Notes: generated by a model from the letters alone, not told the origin. Shown: positions 17,316 to 29,414, counted from the first letter of the stretch. The stretch is DNA of 64,000 nucleotides from Noviherbaspirillum suwonense (GCF_900182955.1 NZ_FXUL01000028.1:1-64000), one strand, 5' to 3'. Made by a program: numbers and translations.

Positions 17316-18920
17316 ATGAACAAATTCATCAAGCTCACAGCAACGGCGCTCCTGTGCTTGCATGCCGCGCTCGCCCATGCGGCGATCGACCCGGCGCTGC
17401 TGGCCCCGCTGGCCGGCGACGACCCGGACGCCCGCATCGAAGCGGTCGGCAAGATTGCGGCACTGGCCAATGACGATGCATACAAGGTGCTGTCCGCACT
17501 GAAGAACGACACCCTGTATGCAACGCCCGACGGAAAGGTGCTGATCGTCGACGGCGCCAATGCGCTGGACCCGGCGACCGGCGCGACCGCGCCGGCGCCG
17601 GAAGGCATCGACAACATCACCGTCAACAACCGGCTGCGCGGCGTGGTCGAAGCCTCGATGGCCGGCCTCAAGCTGTTTTCGCAGGACCGGGACGAACGCC
17701 TGGGCGCCGCGCGCGAACTGCAGAAAGGCGCGGACGCCGCGCAGGCGCCGCTGATCGTCAAGGCGCTGGCCGCCGAACAAGACCCCGAGATCCGCCCGCT
17801 GCTGGAAAAGGCCGCGGCGACCGCCAACCTGCAGTCGCCCGACCCGGCCATCCGCCGCGGCGCGGTGCAGGCGCTGGCCAGCAGCAGCAACGCCAGCCTG
17901 GTGCCGGTATTGCGCGGCATGGTCGACAAGGGCGTCGACGGCAGCTACAGCGAGCCGGATGAAACCGTGCGCGCCGCCGCTACCGCCACGCTGCAGAAGC
18001 TGGAACGCCGGCTGGCGCTGACCGAGATCGTCGGCAACCTGTTCTACGGCGTGTCGCTCGGCAGCGTGCTGCTGCTCGCGGCGCTGGGCCTGGCCATCAC
18101 CTTCGGCCTGATGGGCATCATCAACATGGCCCACGGCGAGCTGCTGATGATAGGCGCCTATGCCACCTACGTCTGCCAGCTGATGTTCCGCAAATATTTT
18201 CCCGAGGCGCTCGACGCCTACCTGCTTGTCGCGCTGCCGGCCGCCTTCCTGGCGTCGGCGCTGGTGGGCATCGTGCTCGAGCGCACGGTCATCCGCTGGC
18301 TGTACGGCCGGCCGCTGGAAACCCTGCTCGCGACCTGGGGCATCAGCCTGATCCTGATGCAGGCGGTGCGCAGCATCTTCGGCGCGCAGAACGTCGAGGT
18401 CGCCAACCCGAGCTGGATGTCGGGCGGCATCACGGTGCTGGGCTCGCTGGTGCTGTCCTGGAACCGCATCGTGATCATCTTCTTTTCGCTGGTGGTGGTG
18501 GCCGCGGTCTGGCTGATCCTGAACAAGACCCGGCTCGGCCTGTTCGTGCGCGCCGTCACGCAGAACCGGCGCATGGCCGACTGCGCCGGCGTCTCCACCG
18601 GACGCGTCGACATGATGACCTTCGGCCTCGGCTCCGGCATCGCCGGCCTCGGCGGCGTCGCGCTGTCGCAGCTCGGCAATGTCGGCCCCGACCTCGGCCA
18701 GAACTACATCGTCGACTCCTTCATGGTGGTGGTGCTGGGCGGCGTCGGCCAGCTGGCCGGCACAGTGATCGCCGCCTTCGGGCTGGGCGAGATCAACAAG
18801 TTCCTGGAGCCGTTCTCGGGCGCGGTGCTGGCCAAGATCGCGATCCTGGTGTTCATCATCATCTTCATACAGAAACGTCCGCAGGGACTGTTCGCACTGA
18901 AAGGCAGGAGCGTCGAATGA
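17316..18920 (+). CDS. urtB: Urea ABC transporter permease UrtB
   Basis: A 534-aa permease. After a signal peptide (about 1-24) a periplasmic helical, HEAT-like region of about 210 residues precedes the LivH-type membrane domain. The long N-terminal extension is characteristic of UrtB and absent from plain LivH. The membrane part begins near NLFYGVSLGSVLLLAALGL and contains the GIINMAHGELLMIGAYATY segment and the C-terminal QKRPQGLFALKGR. ATG 17316 has GGA upstream and starts directly at the signal peptide. An upstream in-frame start would run back into the hairpin region. It overlaps urtC by 4 nt (ATGA). Confidence 0.94.
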   Translation: MNKFIKLTATALLCLHAALAHAAIDPALLAPLAGDDPDARIEAVGKIAALANDDAYKVLSALKNDTLYATPDGKVLIVDGANALDPATGATAPAPEGIDNITVNNRLRGVVEASMAGLKLFSQDRDERLGAARELQKGADAAQAPLIVKALAAEQDPEIRPLLEKAAATANLQSPDPAIRRGAVQALASSSNASLVPVLRGMVDKGVDGSYSEPDETVRAAATATLQKLERRLALTEIVGNLFYGVSLGSVLLLAALGLAITFGLMGIINMAHGELLMIGAYATYVCQLMFRKYFPEALDAYLLVALPAAFLASALVGIVLERTVIRWLYGRPLETLLATWGISLILMQAVRSIFGAQNVEVANPSWMSGGITVLGSLVLSWNRIVIIFFSLVVVAAVWLILNKTRLGLFVRAVTQNRRMADCAGVSTGRVDMMTFGLGSGIAGLGGVALSQLGNVGPDLGQNYIVDSFMVVVLGGVGQLAGTVIAAFGLGEINKFLEPFSGAVLAKIAILVFIIIFIQKRPQGLFALKGRSVE

Positions 18921-19998
18921 AGACCACCCTGTTCACGCGCCCGGCCTGGGCCGGCATCATCGTCTGCGCGGCGCTGCTGGCGCTGCTGCCCGTCCTCAAC
19001 CTCTCCTTCCCCGCCAGCCACCCGCTGCACGTGTCGAGCTACATGGTGGCGCTGGTCGGCAAGTTCATGTGCTACGCGATGGCGGCGCTGGCGCTGGACC
19101 TGGTCTGGGGCTACACCGGCATTCTGTCGCTGGGCCACGGCGTGTTCTTCGCGCTCGGCGGCTATGCGCACGGCATGTACCTGATGCGCGCCATCGGCCG
19201 CGAAGGCGTCTACCAGAGCGACCTGCCCGACTTCATGGTCTTCCTCGACTGGAAGACCTACCCGTGGTTCTGGTCGATGACGGACAACTTCTGGTACAGC
19301 ATGCTGCTGGTGGTCGCGGTGCCGGGCGTGCTGGCCTTCGTGTTCGGCTACTTCGCCTTCCGCTCGCGGATCAAGGGCGTCTACTTCTCCATCATCACCC
19401 AGGCGATGACCTTCGCGTTCATGCTGCTGTTCTTCCGCAACAACACCGGTTTCGGCGGCAACAACGGCTTCACCGACTTCAAGCGCATCGTCGGCCATAC
19501 CATCACCGCGCCGTCGACCAAGGCGGCGCTCTACCTGATCACGCTGGCCATGCTGCTGGGCGCGCTGCTGCTGTGCCGCTGGATCGTGCGCTCCAAGCTG
19601 GGCCGGGTGCTGCAGGCGGTGCGCGACTCCGAGTCGCGGCTGATGTTCATCGGCTACAACCCGCTGTGGTTCAAGCTCTTCGTCTGGACCCTGTCGGCGG
19701 TGCTGTGCGGGATCGCCGGCGCGCTGTACGTGCCGCAGGTCGGCATCATCAACCCGTCCGAAATGTCGCCGGCCAACTCGATCGAGATGGTGATCTGGGC
19801 CGCGGTCGGCGGGCGCGGCACGCTGCTCGGGCCCATCATCGGCGCATTCTCGGTCAACGGCCTGAAAAGCTGGTTTACCGGCGCTTTCCCGGACCTGTGG
19901 CTGTATGCGCTGGGCCTGATGTTCATCCTGGTCACGCTCTTCATGCCGCAGGGCATACTGGGCCTGGCTGCGAAGCTGCGCCGGCAGAAGGAGGCAGC

Positions 19999-20002
<4 letters not shown>
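18917..20002 (+). CDS. urtC: Urea ABC transporter permease UrtC
   Basis: A 361-aa LivM-type inner-membrane permease, partner of UrtB in the urea channel. Segments such as YTGILSLGHGVFFALGGYAHG and the C-terminal LFMPQGILGLAAKLRRQ are family hallmarks. It is coupled to urtB and urtD by 4-nt ATGA overlaps on both sides. Confidence 0.94.
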
Positions 20003-20841
<839 letters not shown>

Positions 20842-20850
20842 GGAACAAGC

Positions 20851-21549
20851 ATGCTGCAGGTCGAGAAACTGAACCAGTATTACGGCGCGGCGCACACGCT
20901 GCGCGGCGTCTCGCTCAATGTCGAGAAAGGCCAGTGCGTGGCGCTGCTGGGCCGCAACGGCGTCGGCAAGACCACGCTGCTCAAATGCCTGATGGGCGTG
21001 CTGCCGGTCGCCAGCGGCAAGGTCATGCTGGAAGGCCGGGAGATCACCCGTCTCAAGCCGCACGAGCGGGCGCGGCTGGGCATCGCCTACGTGCCGCAGG
21101 GCCGCGAGATCTTCGCCCGGCTGACCGTGGAAGAAAACCTGCTGATGGGCATGGCGACCAGGCCGGCGCGCCGGGCGGGCGGCATACGCGCCGAAATCTA
21201 CGAGCTGTTCCCGGTGCTCAAGGACATGCTGGGCCGGCGCGGCGGCGACCTGTCCGGCGGCCAGCAGCAGCAGCTTGCGATTGCCCGCGCGCTGCTGGCC
21301 GACCCCAAGCTGATCATCTTCGATGAGCCGACCGAGGGCATACAGCCGTCCATCATCAAGGACATCGAACGGGTGATCCGGCTGCTGCGCGAACGTGGCG
21401 ACATGGGCATCCTGCTGTGCGAGCAGTACTTCGACTTCGCCCATGCGCTGGCCGACCGGTTCGTCGTGCTGTCGCGCGGCGAAGTGGTCGCGTCGGGCGT
21501 GCAGGAAGTCATGCAGGGCGAGGACGTCAAGCGTCACCTCGCGGTATAG
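20851..21549 (+). CDS. urtE: Urea ABC transporter ATP-binding protein UrtE
   Basis: A 232-aa LivF-type ATPase. Walker A GRNGVGKTT (34-42), signature LSGGQQQQLAIARALL, Walker B LIIFDEPTEGIQPS (the GIQPS variant is typical of UrtE), and ILLCEQYFDFA in place of the usual H-loop region. It completes the urea importer. The gene starts 10 nt after urtD and ends 8 nt before ureD, tying transport to urease in one transcript. Confidence 0.94.
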   Translation: MLQVEKLNQYYGAAHTLRGVSLNVEKGQCVALLGRNGVGKTTLLKCLMGVLPVASGKVMLEGREITRLKPHERARLGIAYVPQGREIFARLTVEENLLMGMATRPARRAGGIRAEIYELFPVLKDMLGRRGGDLSGGQQQQLAIARALLADPKLIIFDEPTEGIQPSIIKDIERVIRLLRERGDMGILLCEQYFDFAHALADRFVVLSRGEVVASGVQEVMQGEDVKRHLAV

Positions 21550-21557
21550 TGCCGGGC

Positions 21558-22418
21558 ATGAGACTGCTGGAACATGCTCCCGCCAACGACACCGTCAAGG
21601 CCGCCCGCGACCACTGGCGCGCGACGCTGGCGCTGGGCTTCGCCGACGACCGCGGCACGACACGGCTGGTCGAGCGCAGCCACTTCGGCCCGCTGCGGGT
21701 GCAGAAGCCGCTCTATCCCGAGCAACCTTCGGTCTGCCATGCGATCGTGGTCCATCCGCCCGGCGGCGTGGTCGGCGGCGACCAGCTCGCCATCGGCGCG
21801 AACGTCGGCGCAAACGCGCATGCCTTCATCACCACGCCGGGCGCGGCCAAGTGGTACCGCGCCAACGGCCATGTCTCGCGGCAGGCGCTGAAGCTCGACA
21901 TCGGCGCCGGCGCCGCCCTCGAATGGCTGCCGCAGGAGACCATCTTTTTCAATGGCGCCGACGTCCAGCTCGACACCGAGGTCAGCATGGATGCCGACGC
22001 CAGCTTCATCGCGGCCGACATCCTGTGCTTCGGCCGCACCGCGTCCGGCGAGTCCTTCGACCACGGCCGCGTCACGCAGCGCATGCAGGTCAGGCGCGGC
22101 GGCAGGCTGGTGTGGTTCGAACAAGGCGCGCTGCTCGGCGCCGGCGCCGGCATGACCGGCCCGCTCGGCCTGCATGGCCACACGGTCTGCGCCACGCTGC
22201 TGGCGGTAGGCCGCCCGGCCGGCGCCGCCTGCGTGCAGGCTTTGCGCGAGGAAGCCGGTCCGCAGTTTGGCGTGACGCAGATGAAGTCGGTGCTGGTCGC
22301 CCGCTATATCGGCGACTCCAGCCAGGAGGCGCGGCGGCTGATGCACCGCGCCTGGCGGCTGCTGCGGCCCGCCCTGCTGGACCGCGAGGCCGTGACGCCG
22401 CGCATATGGAACACATGA
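21558..22418 (+). CDS. ureD: Urease accessory protein UreD (UreH)
   Basis: A 286-aa cytoplasmic chaperone that binds apo-urease with UreF and UreG during nickel insertion. Family segments [25 protein letters not shown] and [13 protein letters not shown] are present. It is the first urease gene after urtE; the ATG at 21558 follows urtE by 8 nt. Confidence 0.93.
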   Translation: MRLLEHAPANDTVKAARDHWRATLALGFADDRGTTRLVERSHFGPLRVQKPLYPEQPSVCHAIVVHPPGGVVGGDQLAIGANVGANAHAFITTPGAAKWYRANGHVSRQALKLDIGAGAALEWLPQETIFFNGADVQLDTEVSMDADASFIAADILCFGRTASGESFDHGRVTQRMQVRRGGRLVWFEQGALLGAGAGMTGPLGLHGHTVCATLLAVGRPAGAACVQALREEAGPQFGVTQMKSVLVARYIGDSSQEARRLMHRAWRLLRPALLDREAVTPRIWNT

Positions 22419-22452
22419 ACCAATCCACTCCAGGAACAGGCAAGGAACATAC

Positions 22453-22755
<303 letters not shown>

Positions 22756-22765
22756 GAGCAGTGCC

Positions 22766-23070
22766 GTGATTCCAGGTGAAATGCTGATCGAAGAAGGCGA
22801 GATCGAAATCAACGTGGGCCGCGCAGGCGCCACCGTCACGGTGGCCAACAGCGGCGACCGGCCGGTGCAGGTCGGCTCCCATTTCCACTTCTACGAGGTG
22901 AACCCGGCGCTGACGTTCGAGCGCGAGCAGGCCTACGGCATGCGGCTGGACATCGCCGCAGGCACCGCGGTGCGCTTCGAGCCGGGACAGGAACGCACGG
23001 TGCAGCTGGTGGCGCTTGCAGGCGAGCGCATCGTGTATGGCTTCAACGGCCGCGTGATGGGAAAGCTCAA

Positions 23071-23074
<4 letters not shown>
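22766..23074 (+). CDS. ureB: Urease subunit beta
   Basis: A 102-aa beta subunit with the family segments [31 protein letters not shown] and [10 protein letters not shown]. The start is GTG (22766) with AGGAG about seven bases upstream. It overlaps ureC by 4 nt (ATGA). Confidence 0.96.
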
Positions 23075-24771
<1,697 letters not shown>

Positions 24772-24914
24772 AATGGAGGATTGTTAACTGTGGCGGTTCG
24801 GATACCGCAGCGGTGGCTGTTATTGTCGTTCCGCGTAGCGACAGTTGCTGTTGCTGTTGCTGTTAGCCCGCGCAGCGACCGTTGTTGTTGACGTTCCGCG
24901 AAGCGACAGTTGCA

Positions 24915-25015
24915 GTTGCTTGTGAAGTGGCAGTTGCCGTTGAAGTGGCTGTTGCCGTTGCTTGTGAAGTGGCTGTTGCCGTTGTTTGTGAAGTGGCCGT
25001 TGCCGTTGTAGTGGG
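24915..25015 (-). repeat. Imperfect 18/24-bp tandem units in the left array of the island
   Basis: Four degenerate units of the form GTTGCTTGTGAAGTGGCTGTTGCC, some shortened to 18 bp (GTTGAAGTGGCTGTTGCC), run up to the GTGGGTCCCCGTTGATG boundary. The reverse complement resembles the GGCAAC-based arrays on the other side, so this is the diverged counterpart of the hexamer tract. Confidence 0.75.
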
Positions 25016-25059
25016 TCCCCGTTGATGACGCCACGTCGCTGGTGCCGAAATCGGATAAA

Positions 25060-25100
25060 GAAGCGTCCGCTGTCTGAGCGAAGCGAGTTTCGGACGCTTC
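25060..25100. repeat. Palindrome of element copy B
   Basis: Arms GAAGCGTCCG (25060-25069) and CGGACGCTTC (25091-25100) enclose a 21-nt loop containing GAGCGAAGCGAG. The whole segment is the reverse complement of 25524-25564, and its right half is shared with positions 1-30. Confidence 0.85.
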
Positions 25101-25169
25101 CCGATTTCGGTGCCAGCGGCGTGGGCACCCCGCGCAGCGGGGCGGCATCTCCGGGGTCGCCTTCTCTTG

Positions 25170-25201
25170 CCTACTTCTCTTGGCGAAGCAAGAGAAGTAG
25201 G
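25170..25201. repeat. 13-bp hairpin of element copy B
   Basis: CCTACTTCTCTTG (25170-25182), loop GCGAAG, CAAGAGAAGTAGG (25189-25201); all 13 pairs are Watson-Crick. The inverted counterpart at 25425-25454 keeps the loop and pairing although the stem sequence differs. Confidence 0.85.
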
Positions 25202-25424
25202 TCGGCTGCCGGGCCGAAACCCGGCTAGGTCGTCCGGCAGGCCAGCCGGTATTGCTTCACCCGCCAGCAGGCGTACCGTCGCGAAGCCGCTTTTGCAGTT
25301 TGCGACGGCTGCACGTTACGAGAACGCGCCACAACGCAAGGCGACAATGCTGCGTCTGCTGGCGGGTGAAACATTGAGGATTCACTGCCGTGGGGAGTAG
25401 CCGGGTGTTCGGCCCGGCAGCCGA

Positions 25425-25454
25425 CCCGCTTTTTTGCTTCGCCAAAAAAGTGGG
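25425..25454. repeat. 12-bp hairpin of element copy C
   Basis: CCCGCTTTTTTG (25425-25436), loop CTTCGC, CAAAAAAGTGGG (25443-25454): eleven Watson-Crick pairs plus one G-T (G-U in RNA). It is the inverted counterpart of 25170-25201 with paired stem changes. Confidence 0.8.
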
Positions 25455-25523
25455 GCAAAAAAGGCGACCCCTACGATGGCGGTCCGCTACGCGGACTGCA
25501 CGCGCCGCCAGCACCTGAAACGG

Positions 25524-25564
25524 GAAGCGTCCGAAACTCGCTTCGCTCAGACAGCGGACGCTTC
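25524..25564. repeat. Palindrome of element copy C
   Basis: GAAGCGTCCG (25524-25533) and CGGACGCTTC (25555-25564) around a 21-nt loop. It continues into 25535-25628, which repeats window positions 1-94 with one mismatch, in the same orientation 25.5 kb away. Confidence 0.85.
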
Positions 25565-25640
25565 TTTATCCGTTTCAGGCGCTGGCGACGCGTCGCCATC
25601 TAACGGGGATTCACTGCAACGGCAACGGCCACTTCAAAGG

Positions 25641-25760
25641 CAACTGCAACTGCAACTGCAACTGCAACTGCAACTGCAACTGCAACTGCAACTGCAACTG
25701 CAACTGCAACTGCAACTGCAACTGCAACTGCAACTGCAACTGCAACTGCAACTGCAACTG
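25641..25760 (+). repeat. Perfect CAACTG hexamer array, 20 units
   Basis: Twenty uninterrupted CAACTG copies (120 bp), preceded by two CAACGG units and a short CCACTTCAAAGG bridge. It is followed by degenerate CAACTGTCGCTGCGCGG units to about 25845. Such uniformity implies recent expansion or gene conversion, and the tract should be prone to slippage. Confidence 0.95.
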
Positions 25761-25885
25761 TCGCTGCGCGGGCTAACAGCAACAGCAACGGCAACTGTCG
25801 CTACGCGGAACGTCAACGTCAACTGTCGCTGCGCGGACAAAAAATATTACTGATCGATAAATCGAACCAACCTTTACTGTCAACC

Positions 25886-26401
25886 ATGCTGACCCTACAT
25901 ACCCGCATCGACACCGCCGATCACACCGACGGTGAACTCATCCTCCCCTACGAACTCCGCGAGAAGAGCCGCCTGCGCGCCACCCTCACCTCCGGCGAGG
26001 AAGTCGCCGTCTTCACCGTCCGCGGCACCGTCCTGCGCCACGGCGACCTGCTCCGCGGCGACGACGGCCGCATCGTCCGCATCCGCGCCGCCACCGAAGC
26101 CACCTACCGCGTCGATTGCGCCAGCCCCCGCGACCTGCTGCGCTGCGCCTTCCACCTCGGCAACCGCCACACCCAAGCCCAGGTCGGCGACGGCTTCCTC
26201 CGCATCCGCCGCGACAGCGTGCTCAGGGACATGCTGCGCGGACTGGGCGCGACAGTGACCGAGGAAGACGCACCGTTCGAACCGGAATCCGGCGCATACG
26301 GCGGCGGCCACGGCCACCACGGCGACGATGGCGGCCACCATCCGCTCGCCCCGATTCCGCTGCGCCAGCGCATCCACCGCCCCGGCGACAAGGCGTCCTG
26401 A
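25886..26401 (+). CDS. ureE: Urease accessory protein UreE (nickel metallochaperone)
   Basis: A 171-aa nickel-binding chaperone with the UreE N-terminal domain (about 1-70), the central domain with LGNRHTQAQVG, and a His-rich tail GGGHGHHGDDGGHH (about 140-153) that binds extra nickel. There is no clear ribosome-binding site before the ATG. The first roughly 330 nt are strikingly C-biased at third positions (CTC, GTC, ACC, CGC). The skew vanishes near 26220, inside the gene. It is separated from ureC by the 1.1 kb island, so its expression may depend on read-through or on a promoter formed at the island edge. Confidence 0.93.
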   Translation: MLTLHTRIDTADHTDGELILPYELREKSRLRATLTSGEEVAVFTVRGTVLRHGDLLRGDDGRIVRIRAATEATYRVDCASPRDLLRCAFHLGNRHTQAQVGDGFLRIRRDSVLRDMLRGLGATVTEEDAPFEPESGAYGGGHGHHGDDGGHHPLAPIPLRQRIHRPGDKAS

Positions 26402-26405
26402 CAAG

Positions 26406-27086
26406 ATGAACGCCAGCGCCTTGCTGCACCTGCTGCAGTTCTCCAGCCCGTCCCTGCCCATCGGCGCCTACAGCTACTCGCAGGGGCTCGAGGCAGCGCT
26501 CGAATCCGGCTTGGTGCGGGACGAGGCCAGCGCGCGCGGATGGATCGTCGAGGCGCTGCACCAGGTCGTCGCACGCTTCGAAGGCCCGGTGCTGTGGCGG
26601 CTCCTGCAGGCATTCGACCGCGTCGACACGGACGCGGTGCAGCTCTGGACCGAACGCTTCCTGGCCGCGCGCGACACCGCCGAGTTCCGCGCCGAGACCG
26701 TGCAGATGGGCTACTCGCTGGGCAAGCTGCTGGCGGAGCTGAAGCTGCCGCGGCCCGAACTGCTGGCGCTGCTGCAGACCATGCCCGAGGTGCCCCTGCC
26801 CACCGCCCTCGCCTGCGCGGCGGTAGCGCTCGACGTGCCGCATGACGCGGCGCTGCTGGGCATGCTGTTCTCGTGGGCTGAAAACCAGGTGCTCGTCTGC
26901 GTGAAGTCCGTCCCGCTGGGACAGGTCGCAGGACAGCGCCTGCTGCTGTCGCTGCGGCCGGCGATCGAGGAAGCGGCGCACACCGCGCAGACGCTGGCTG
27001 ACGATGAACTCTCCAACTGGTCGCCTGGACTGTCGCTGCTGTCGATGCGGCATGAAGTACAGTACAGCCGGCTCTACCGCTCATGA
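26406..27086 (+). CDS. ureF: Urease accessory protein UreF
   Basis: A 226-aa helical chaperone that joins UreD and UreG on apo-urease and gates GTP-dependent nickel delivery. It begins [20 protein letters not shown] and continues with the hallmark [10 protein letters not shown]. The C-terminal [13 protein letters not shown] is typical. It starts 4 nt after ureE. Confidence 0.94.
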   Translation: MNASALLHLLQFSSPSLPIGAYSYSQGLEAALESGLVRDEASARGWIVEALHQVVARFEGPVLWRLLQAFDRVDTDAVQLWTERFLAARDTAEFRAETVQMGYSLGKLLAELKLPRPELLALLQTMPEVPLPTALACAAVALDVPHDAALLGMLFSWAENQVLVCVKSVPLGQVAGQRLLLSLRPAIEEAAHTAQTLADDELSNWSPGLSLLSMRHEVQYSRLYRS

Positions 27087-27105
27087 AACCAGACAAGGAA
27101 ACACC

Positions 27106-27735
27106 ATGACATCACCTTCCAATCCATTGCGCGTCGGCATAGGCGGCCCGGTCGGCTCCGGCAAGACCGCGCTCTGCGAAATGCTGTGCAAGAGCATGCG
27201 CGACCGCTATGAAATGGCGGTCATCACCAACGACATCTATACCAAGGAGGACATGGAGATCCTGATGCGGGCCGAAGCCCTGCCGGCCGAACGCCTGATG
27301 GGCGTGGAAACCGGCGGCTGCCCGCATACCGCGATCCGCGAGGACGCGTCGATCAACCTCGAGGCCATCGCCCGCATGAGCGCCGACTTCCCCGACCTCG
27401 ACCTGATCCTGGTCGAGTCCGGCGGCGACAATCTGGCGGCCACGTTCAGCCCCGAACTGTCGGACCTGACCATCTACGTGATCGACGTCGCCGGCGGCGA
27501 AAAGATTCCGCGCAAGGGCGGCCCGGGCATCACCCGCTCGGACCTGCTGATCATCAACAAGACCGACCTGGCGCCGCATGTGGGCGCCAACCTGGACATC
27601 ATGGCGCAGGACGCCAAGCGCATGCGCGGCGAGCGGCCTTTCCTGTTCACCAACCTGCGCAGCGGCGACGGCGTCGAACAGGTCGTGGCCTTCATCCGCA
27701 AGCAGGGCTTGCTGGACGCGGCCCGGCCAGCCTGA
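27106..27735 (+). CDS. ureG: Urease accessory protein UreG (GTPase)
   Basis: A 209-aa SIMIBI GTPase that drives nickel insertion into urease. P-loop [15 protein letters not shown] lies near the N-terminus. The metal-binding [13 protein letters not shown] (Cys-Pro-His motif), ESGGDNL and the guanine motif NKTDL are present. ATG 27106 follows AAGGAAACACC; an in-frame ATG at 27004 lies within ureF and was rejected. The stop abuts the stop of the convergent CinA-like gene. Confidence 0.96.
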   Translation: MTSPSNPLRVGIGGPVGSGKTALCEMLCKSMRDRYEMAVITNDIYTKEDMEILMRAEALPAERLMGVETGGCPHTAIREDASINLEAIARMSADFPDLDLILVESGGDNLAATFSPELSDLTIYVIDVAGGEKIPRKGGPGITRSDLLIINKTDLAPHVGANLDIMAQDAKRMRGERPFLFTNLRSGDGVEQVVAFIRKQGLLDAARPA

Positions 27736-28533
27736 TCAGACCGGCTTGTACTCGGCCCGGAAGCCGTCCAGGCCGAGCAGCAGCTGCTCGAAGGCCGGCG
27801 CCACCTGCGCCGGATCGCCCTTGACGCCCAGCTCGATATGCCGGCGGGTCTGCGCGTCGCCGACGCTGGGCAGGCTGAACACCTTCACCGACGGGAATGC
27901 GGCTTCCACCGCTTCCATCAGCGGCGTCAGCGTCGACTCCATCGACTCGTACACGTAGACCGACTTTTCCTGCCAGGCCACCTGGTGGAACAGGTGCGGG
28001 TACAGCGTGTCGAGCACCCATTCGACCATCGGGTGCGCCATCACCGGGAAACCTGGCACGAAATGGTGGCCGCCGGCGCCATGCCGGACCGAGAAGCCGG
28101 GGATCTTGTTGTAAGGATTGGGGATAATGTCCGCGCCTTGCGGGAACTCGCCCATCTTCAGCCGGTGCTGGTTTTCCGGCGCGTCCAGCCTCGGGTCCTG
28201 GCCGGACGCCGCCGCCATCTCGACGATGCGCTGCTCGATCAGGATCCTGGCTTCGGGATGCAGCGCCAGCGGCACGCCCATCGCCGCCGCCGCGCATTGC
28301 CGCGTGTGGTCGTCCGGCGTGGCGCCGATGCCGCCGAAGGAAAACACGATGTCGTCGCTGTCCATCGTGCGCTTGAGCGCCGCGGTGATGCGGGCCGGGT
28401 CATCGCCCAGGTATTCCGCCCAGCCTAGCTGCATGCCGCGCGCCGACAGCAGTTCGACCGCCTTTGAAAAATGCTTGTCGATGCGTTTGCCGGAAAGAAT
28501 TTCGTCGCCGATGATGATCAGACCGATAGCCAT
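27736..28533 (-). CDS. CinA-like / MoCF-domain protein (competence-damage family, N-terminal part only)
   Basis: A 265-aa protein with the molybdopterin-binding (MoCF) fold. It begins IGLIIIGDEILSGKRIDKH and contains FSFGGIGATPDDHTRQ, the motif shared by CinA and MoaB/MogA-type proteins. The C-terminal nicotinamide-nucleotide amidase domain of full CinA is absent, which is common for this stand-alone subfamily. Possible roles are pyridine-nucleotide repair (ADP-ribose pyrophosphatase-like) or an unknown cofactor step. Convergent with ureG. Confidence 0.83.
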   Translation of the reverse strand: MAIGLIIIGDEILSGKRIDKHFSKAVELLSARGMQLGWAEYLGDDPARITAALKRTMDSDDIVFSFGGIGATPDDHTRQCAAAAMGVPLALHPEARILIEQRIVEMAAASGQDPRLDAPENQHRLKMGEFPQGADIIPNPYNKIPGFSVRHGAGGHHFVPGFPVMAHPMVEWVLDTLYPHLFHQVAWQEKSVYVYESMESTLTPLMEAVEAAFPSVKVFSLPSVGDAQTRRHIELGVKGDPAQVAPAFEQLLLGLDGFRAEYKPV

Positions 28534-28583
28534 TTTTGTGCCCGTGATGTGATTGTTGAGTGGTCAGGAAAGCCAGGCCCGCA

Positions 28584-29414
28584 TTATCGCCCAGCCACGA
28601 CTTCCGCGCGGCCGGCGGCCTGTTCCTGGCGCAGCCGGGCCAGCGCTTCCAGCGCGTAATGCTGGAACCAGAGGCCCGAGAACGTGAAGACCAGCACATA
28701 GAGCCAGATCGACACGCCGGCCAGCAGCGGGAACAGGATCACGGACAGCGCGCCGCCCAGCCACAGCAGGGTCGGCGCCGCGCCCATGGCCCCGGCCGCG
28801 ATGCCGATCGCCATCAGCGGCCAGCGATGCGCGCGCAGCAGCGCGCGCCGTTCGGTGGCGCTGGCATGCTCGGACAGCGCGTCGTAGGCCATGACCCGGT
28901 AGGTCAGCCAGCCCCATAGCGCCGGCTGGACCACGAAGGCCAGGAGCGGCACGGCGTTGAGCGGCAGCGTCACCAGCCAGAGCGCCGCGAAGACGGCGAA
29001 CGCGCCCAGCGATGTCGACAGGCTCCCGGCCAGCGAACCGCCGCGCAGGCGGGCAAGCTGCGGAAAATGGCGGCTCGACACATGATTGACGATGGCCGGC
29101 ATCGCGATCAGGCCGACGAACACCAGCGCGGTGACCACCATCAGCGGCAGCAAAAGCCACATCGCCACCAGCGGCACCAGCACGGTCTTGATCGCGCCAA
29201 GGCCGAACCAGCCCAGCACCGACGCCGCTGACTGGAACAGGTTGTTGTCGACGAAGTAGCCATGCAGCCAGTCGATCATGGGCTGCAGTCCCAGCCACAG
29301 CACCACGCCCCACAGCAGCAGCGACAGCACGAAGGGCAGTACGGTCAGCATCAGCATCCGGAAGTGCAGCTGGGACAGCAGCGCCCGGCCGAAGGAGGTC
29401 ATGACGAGTTGCAT
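28584..29414 (-). CDS. EI24-domain inner-membrane protein
   Basis: A 276-aa membrane protein of the EI24/CysZ superfamily with about five or six hydrophobic segments (around 20-43, 68-103, 133-160, 200-220, 225-250). The pattern RVMAYDALSEHASATERRALL before the third part is typical of the family. CysZ itself imports sulfate; this subgroup has no proven role and there is no cysteine pathway context here. The second of two close in-frame ATGs (29399) could also be the start. Confidence 0.75.
   Translation of the reverse strand: MQLVMTSFGRALLSQLHFRMLMLTVLPFVLSLLLWGVVLWLGLQPMIDWLHGYFVDNNLFQSAASVLGWFGLGAIKTVLVPLVAMWLLLPLMVVTALVFVGLIAMPAIVNHVSSRHFPQLARLRGGSLAGSLSTSLGAFAVFAALWLVTLPLNAVPLLAFVVQPALWGWLTYRVMAYDALSEHASATERRALLRAHRWPLMAIGIAAGAMGAAPTLLWLGGALSVILFPLLAGVSIWLYVLVFTFSGLWFQHYALEALARLRQEQAAGRAEVVAGR

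Larger units (their letters stand above)
24772..25885. repeat. Nested inverted-repeat island splitting the urease operon (element copies B and C)
   Basis: Two inverted copies of a composite element meet head to head. From outside inward the pairs are: hexamer-like arrays (24780-25019 / 25617-25845); palindromes with GAAGCGTCCG arms (25060-25100 / 25524-25564); hairpins with a GCGAAG/CTTCGC loop (25170-25201 / 25425-25454); 19-bp arms GGTCGGCTGCCGGGCCGAA (25200-25218 / 25408-25426); and 15-bp arms TTCACCCGCCAGCAG (25256-25270 / 25356-25370). The central spacer has its own small inverted repeat CCGTCGC (25276-25282) / GCGACGG (25302-25308). No transposase and no credible gene is present. The family is unknown to me. 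Confidence 0.85.

Noticed and set aside
25600-25850. CRISPR-like array
   Set aside because: The units are 6 bp with no spacers and there are no cas genes.
24772-25885. Insertion sequence or MITE with a defined transposase family
   Set aside because: No transposase fragment, no recognisable terminal motif and no target-site duplication could be seen at the borders; left as an unclassified repeat.
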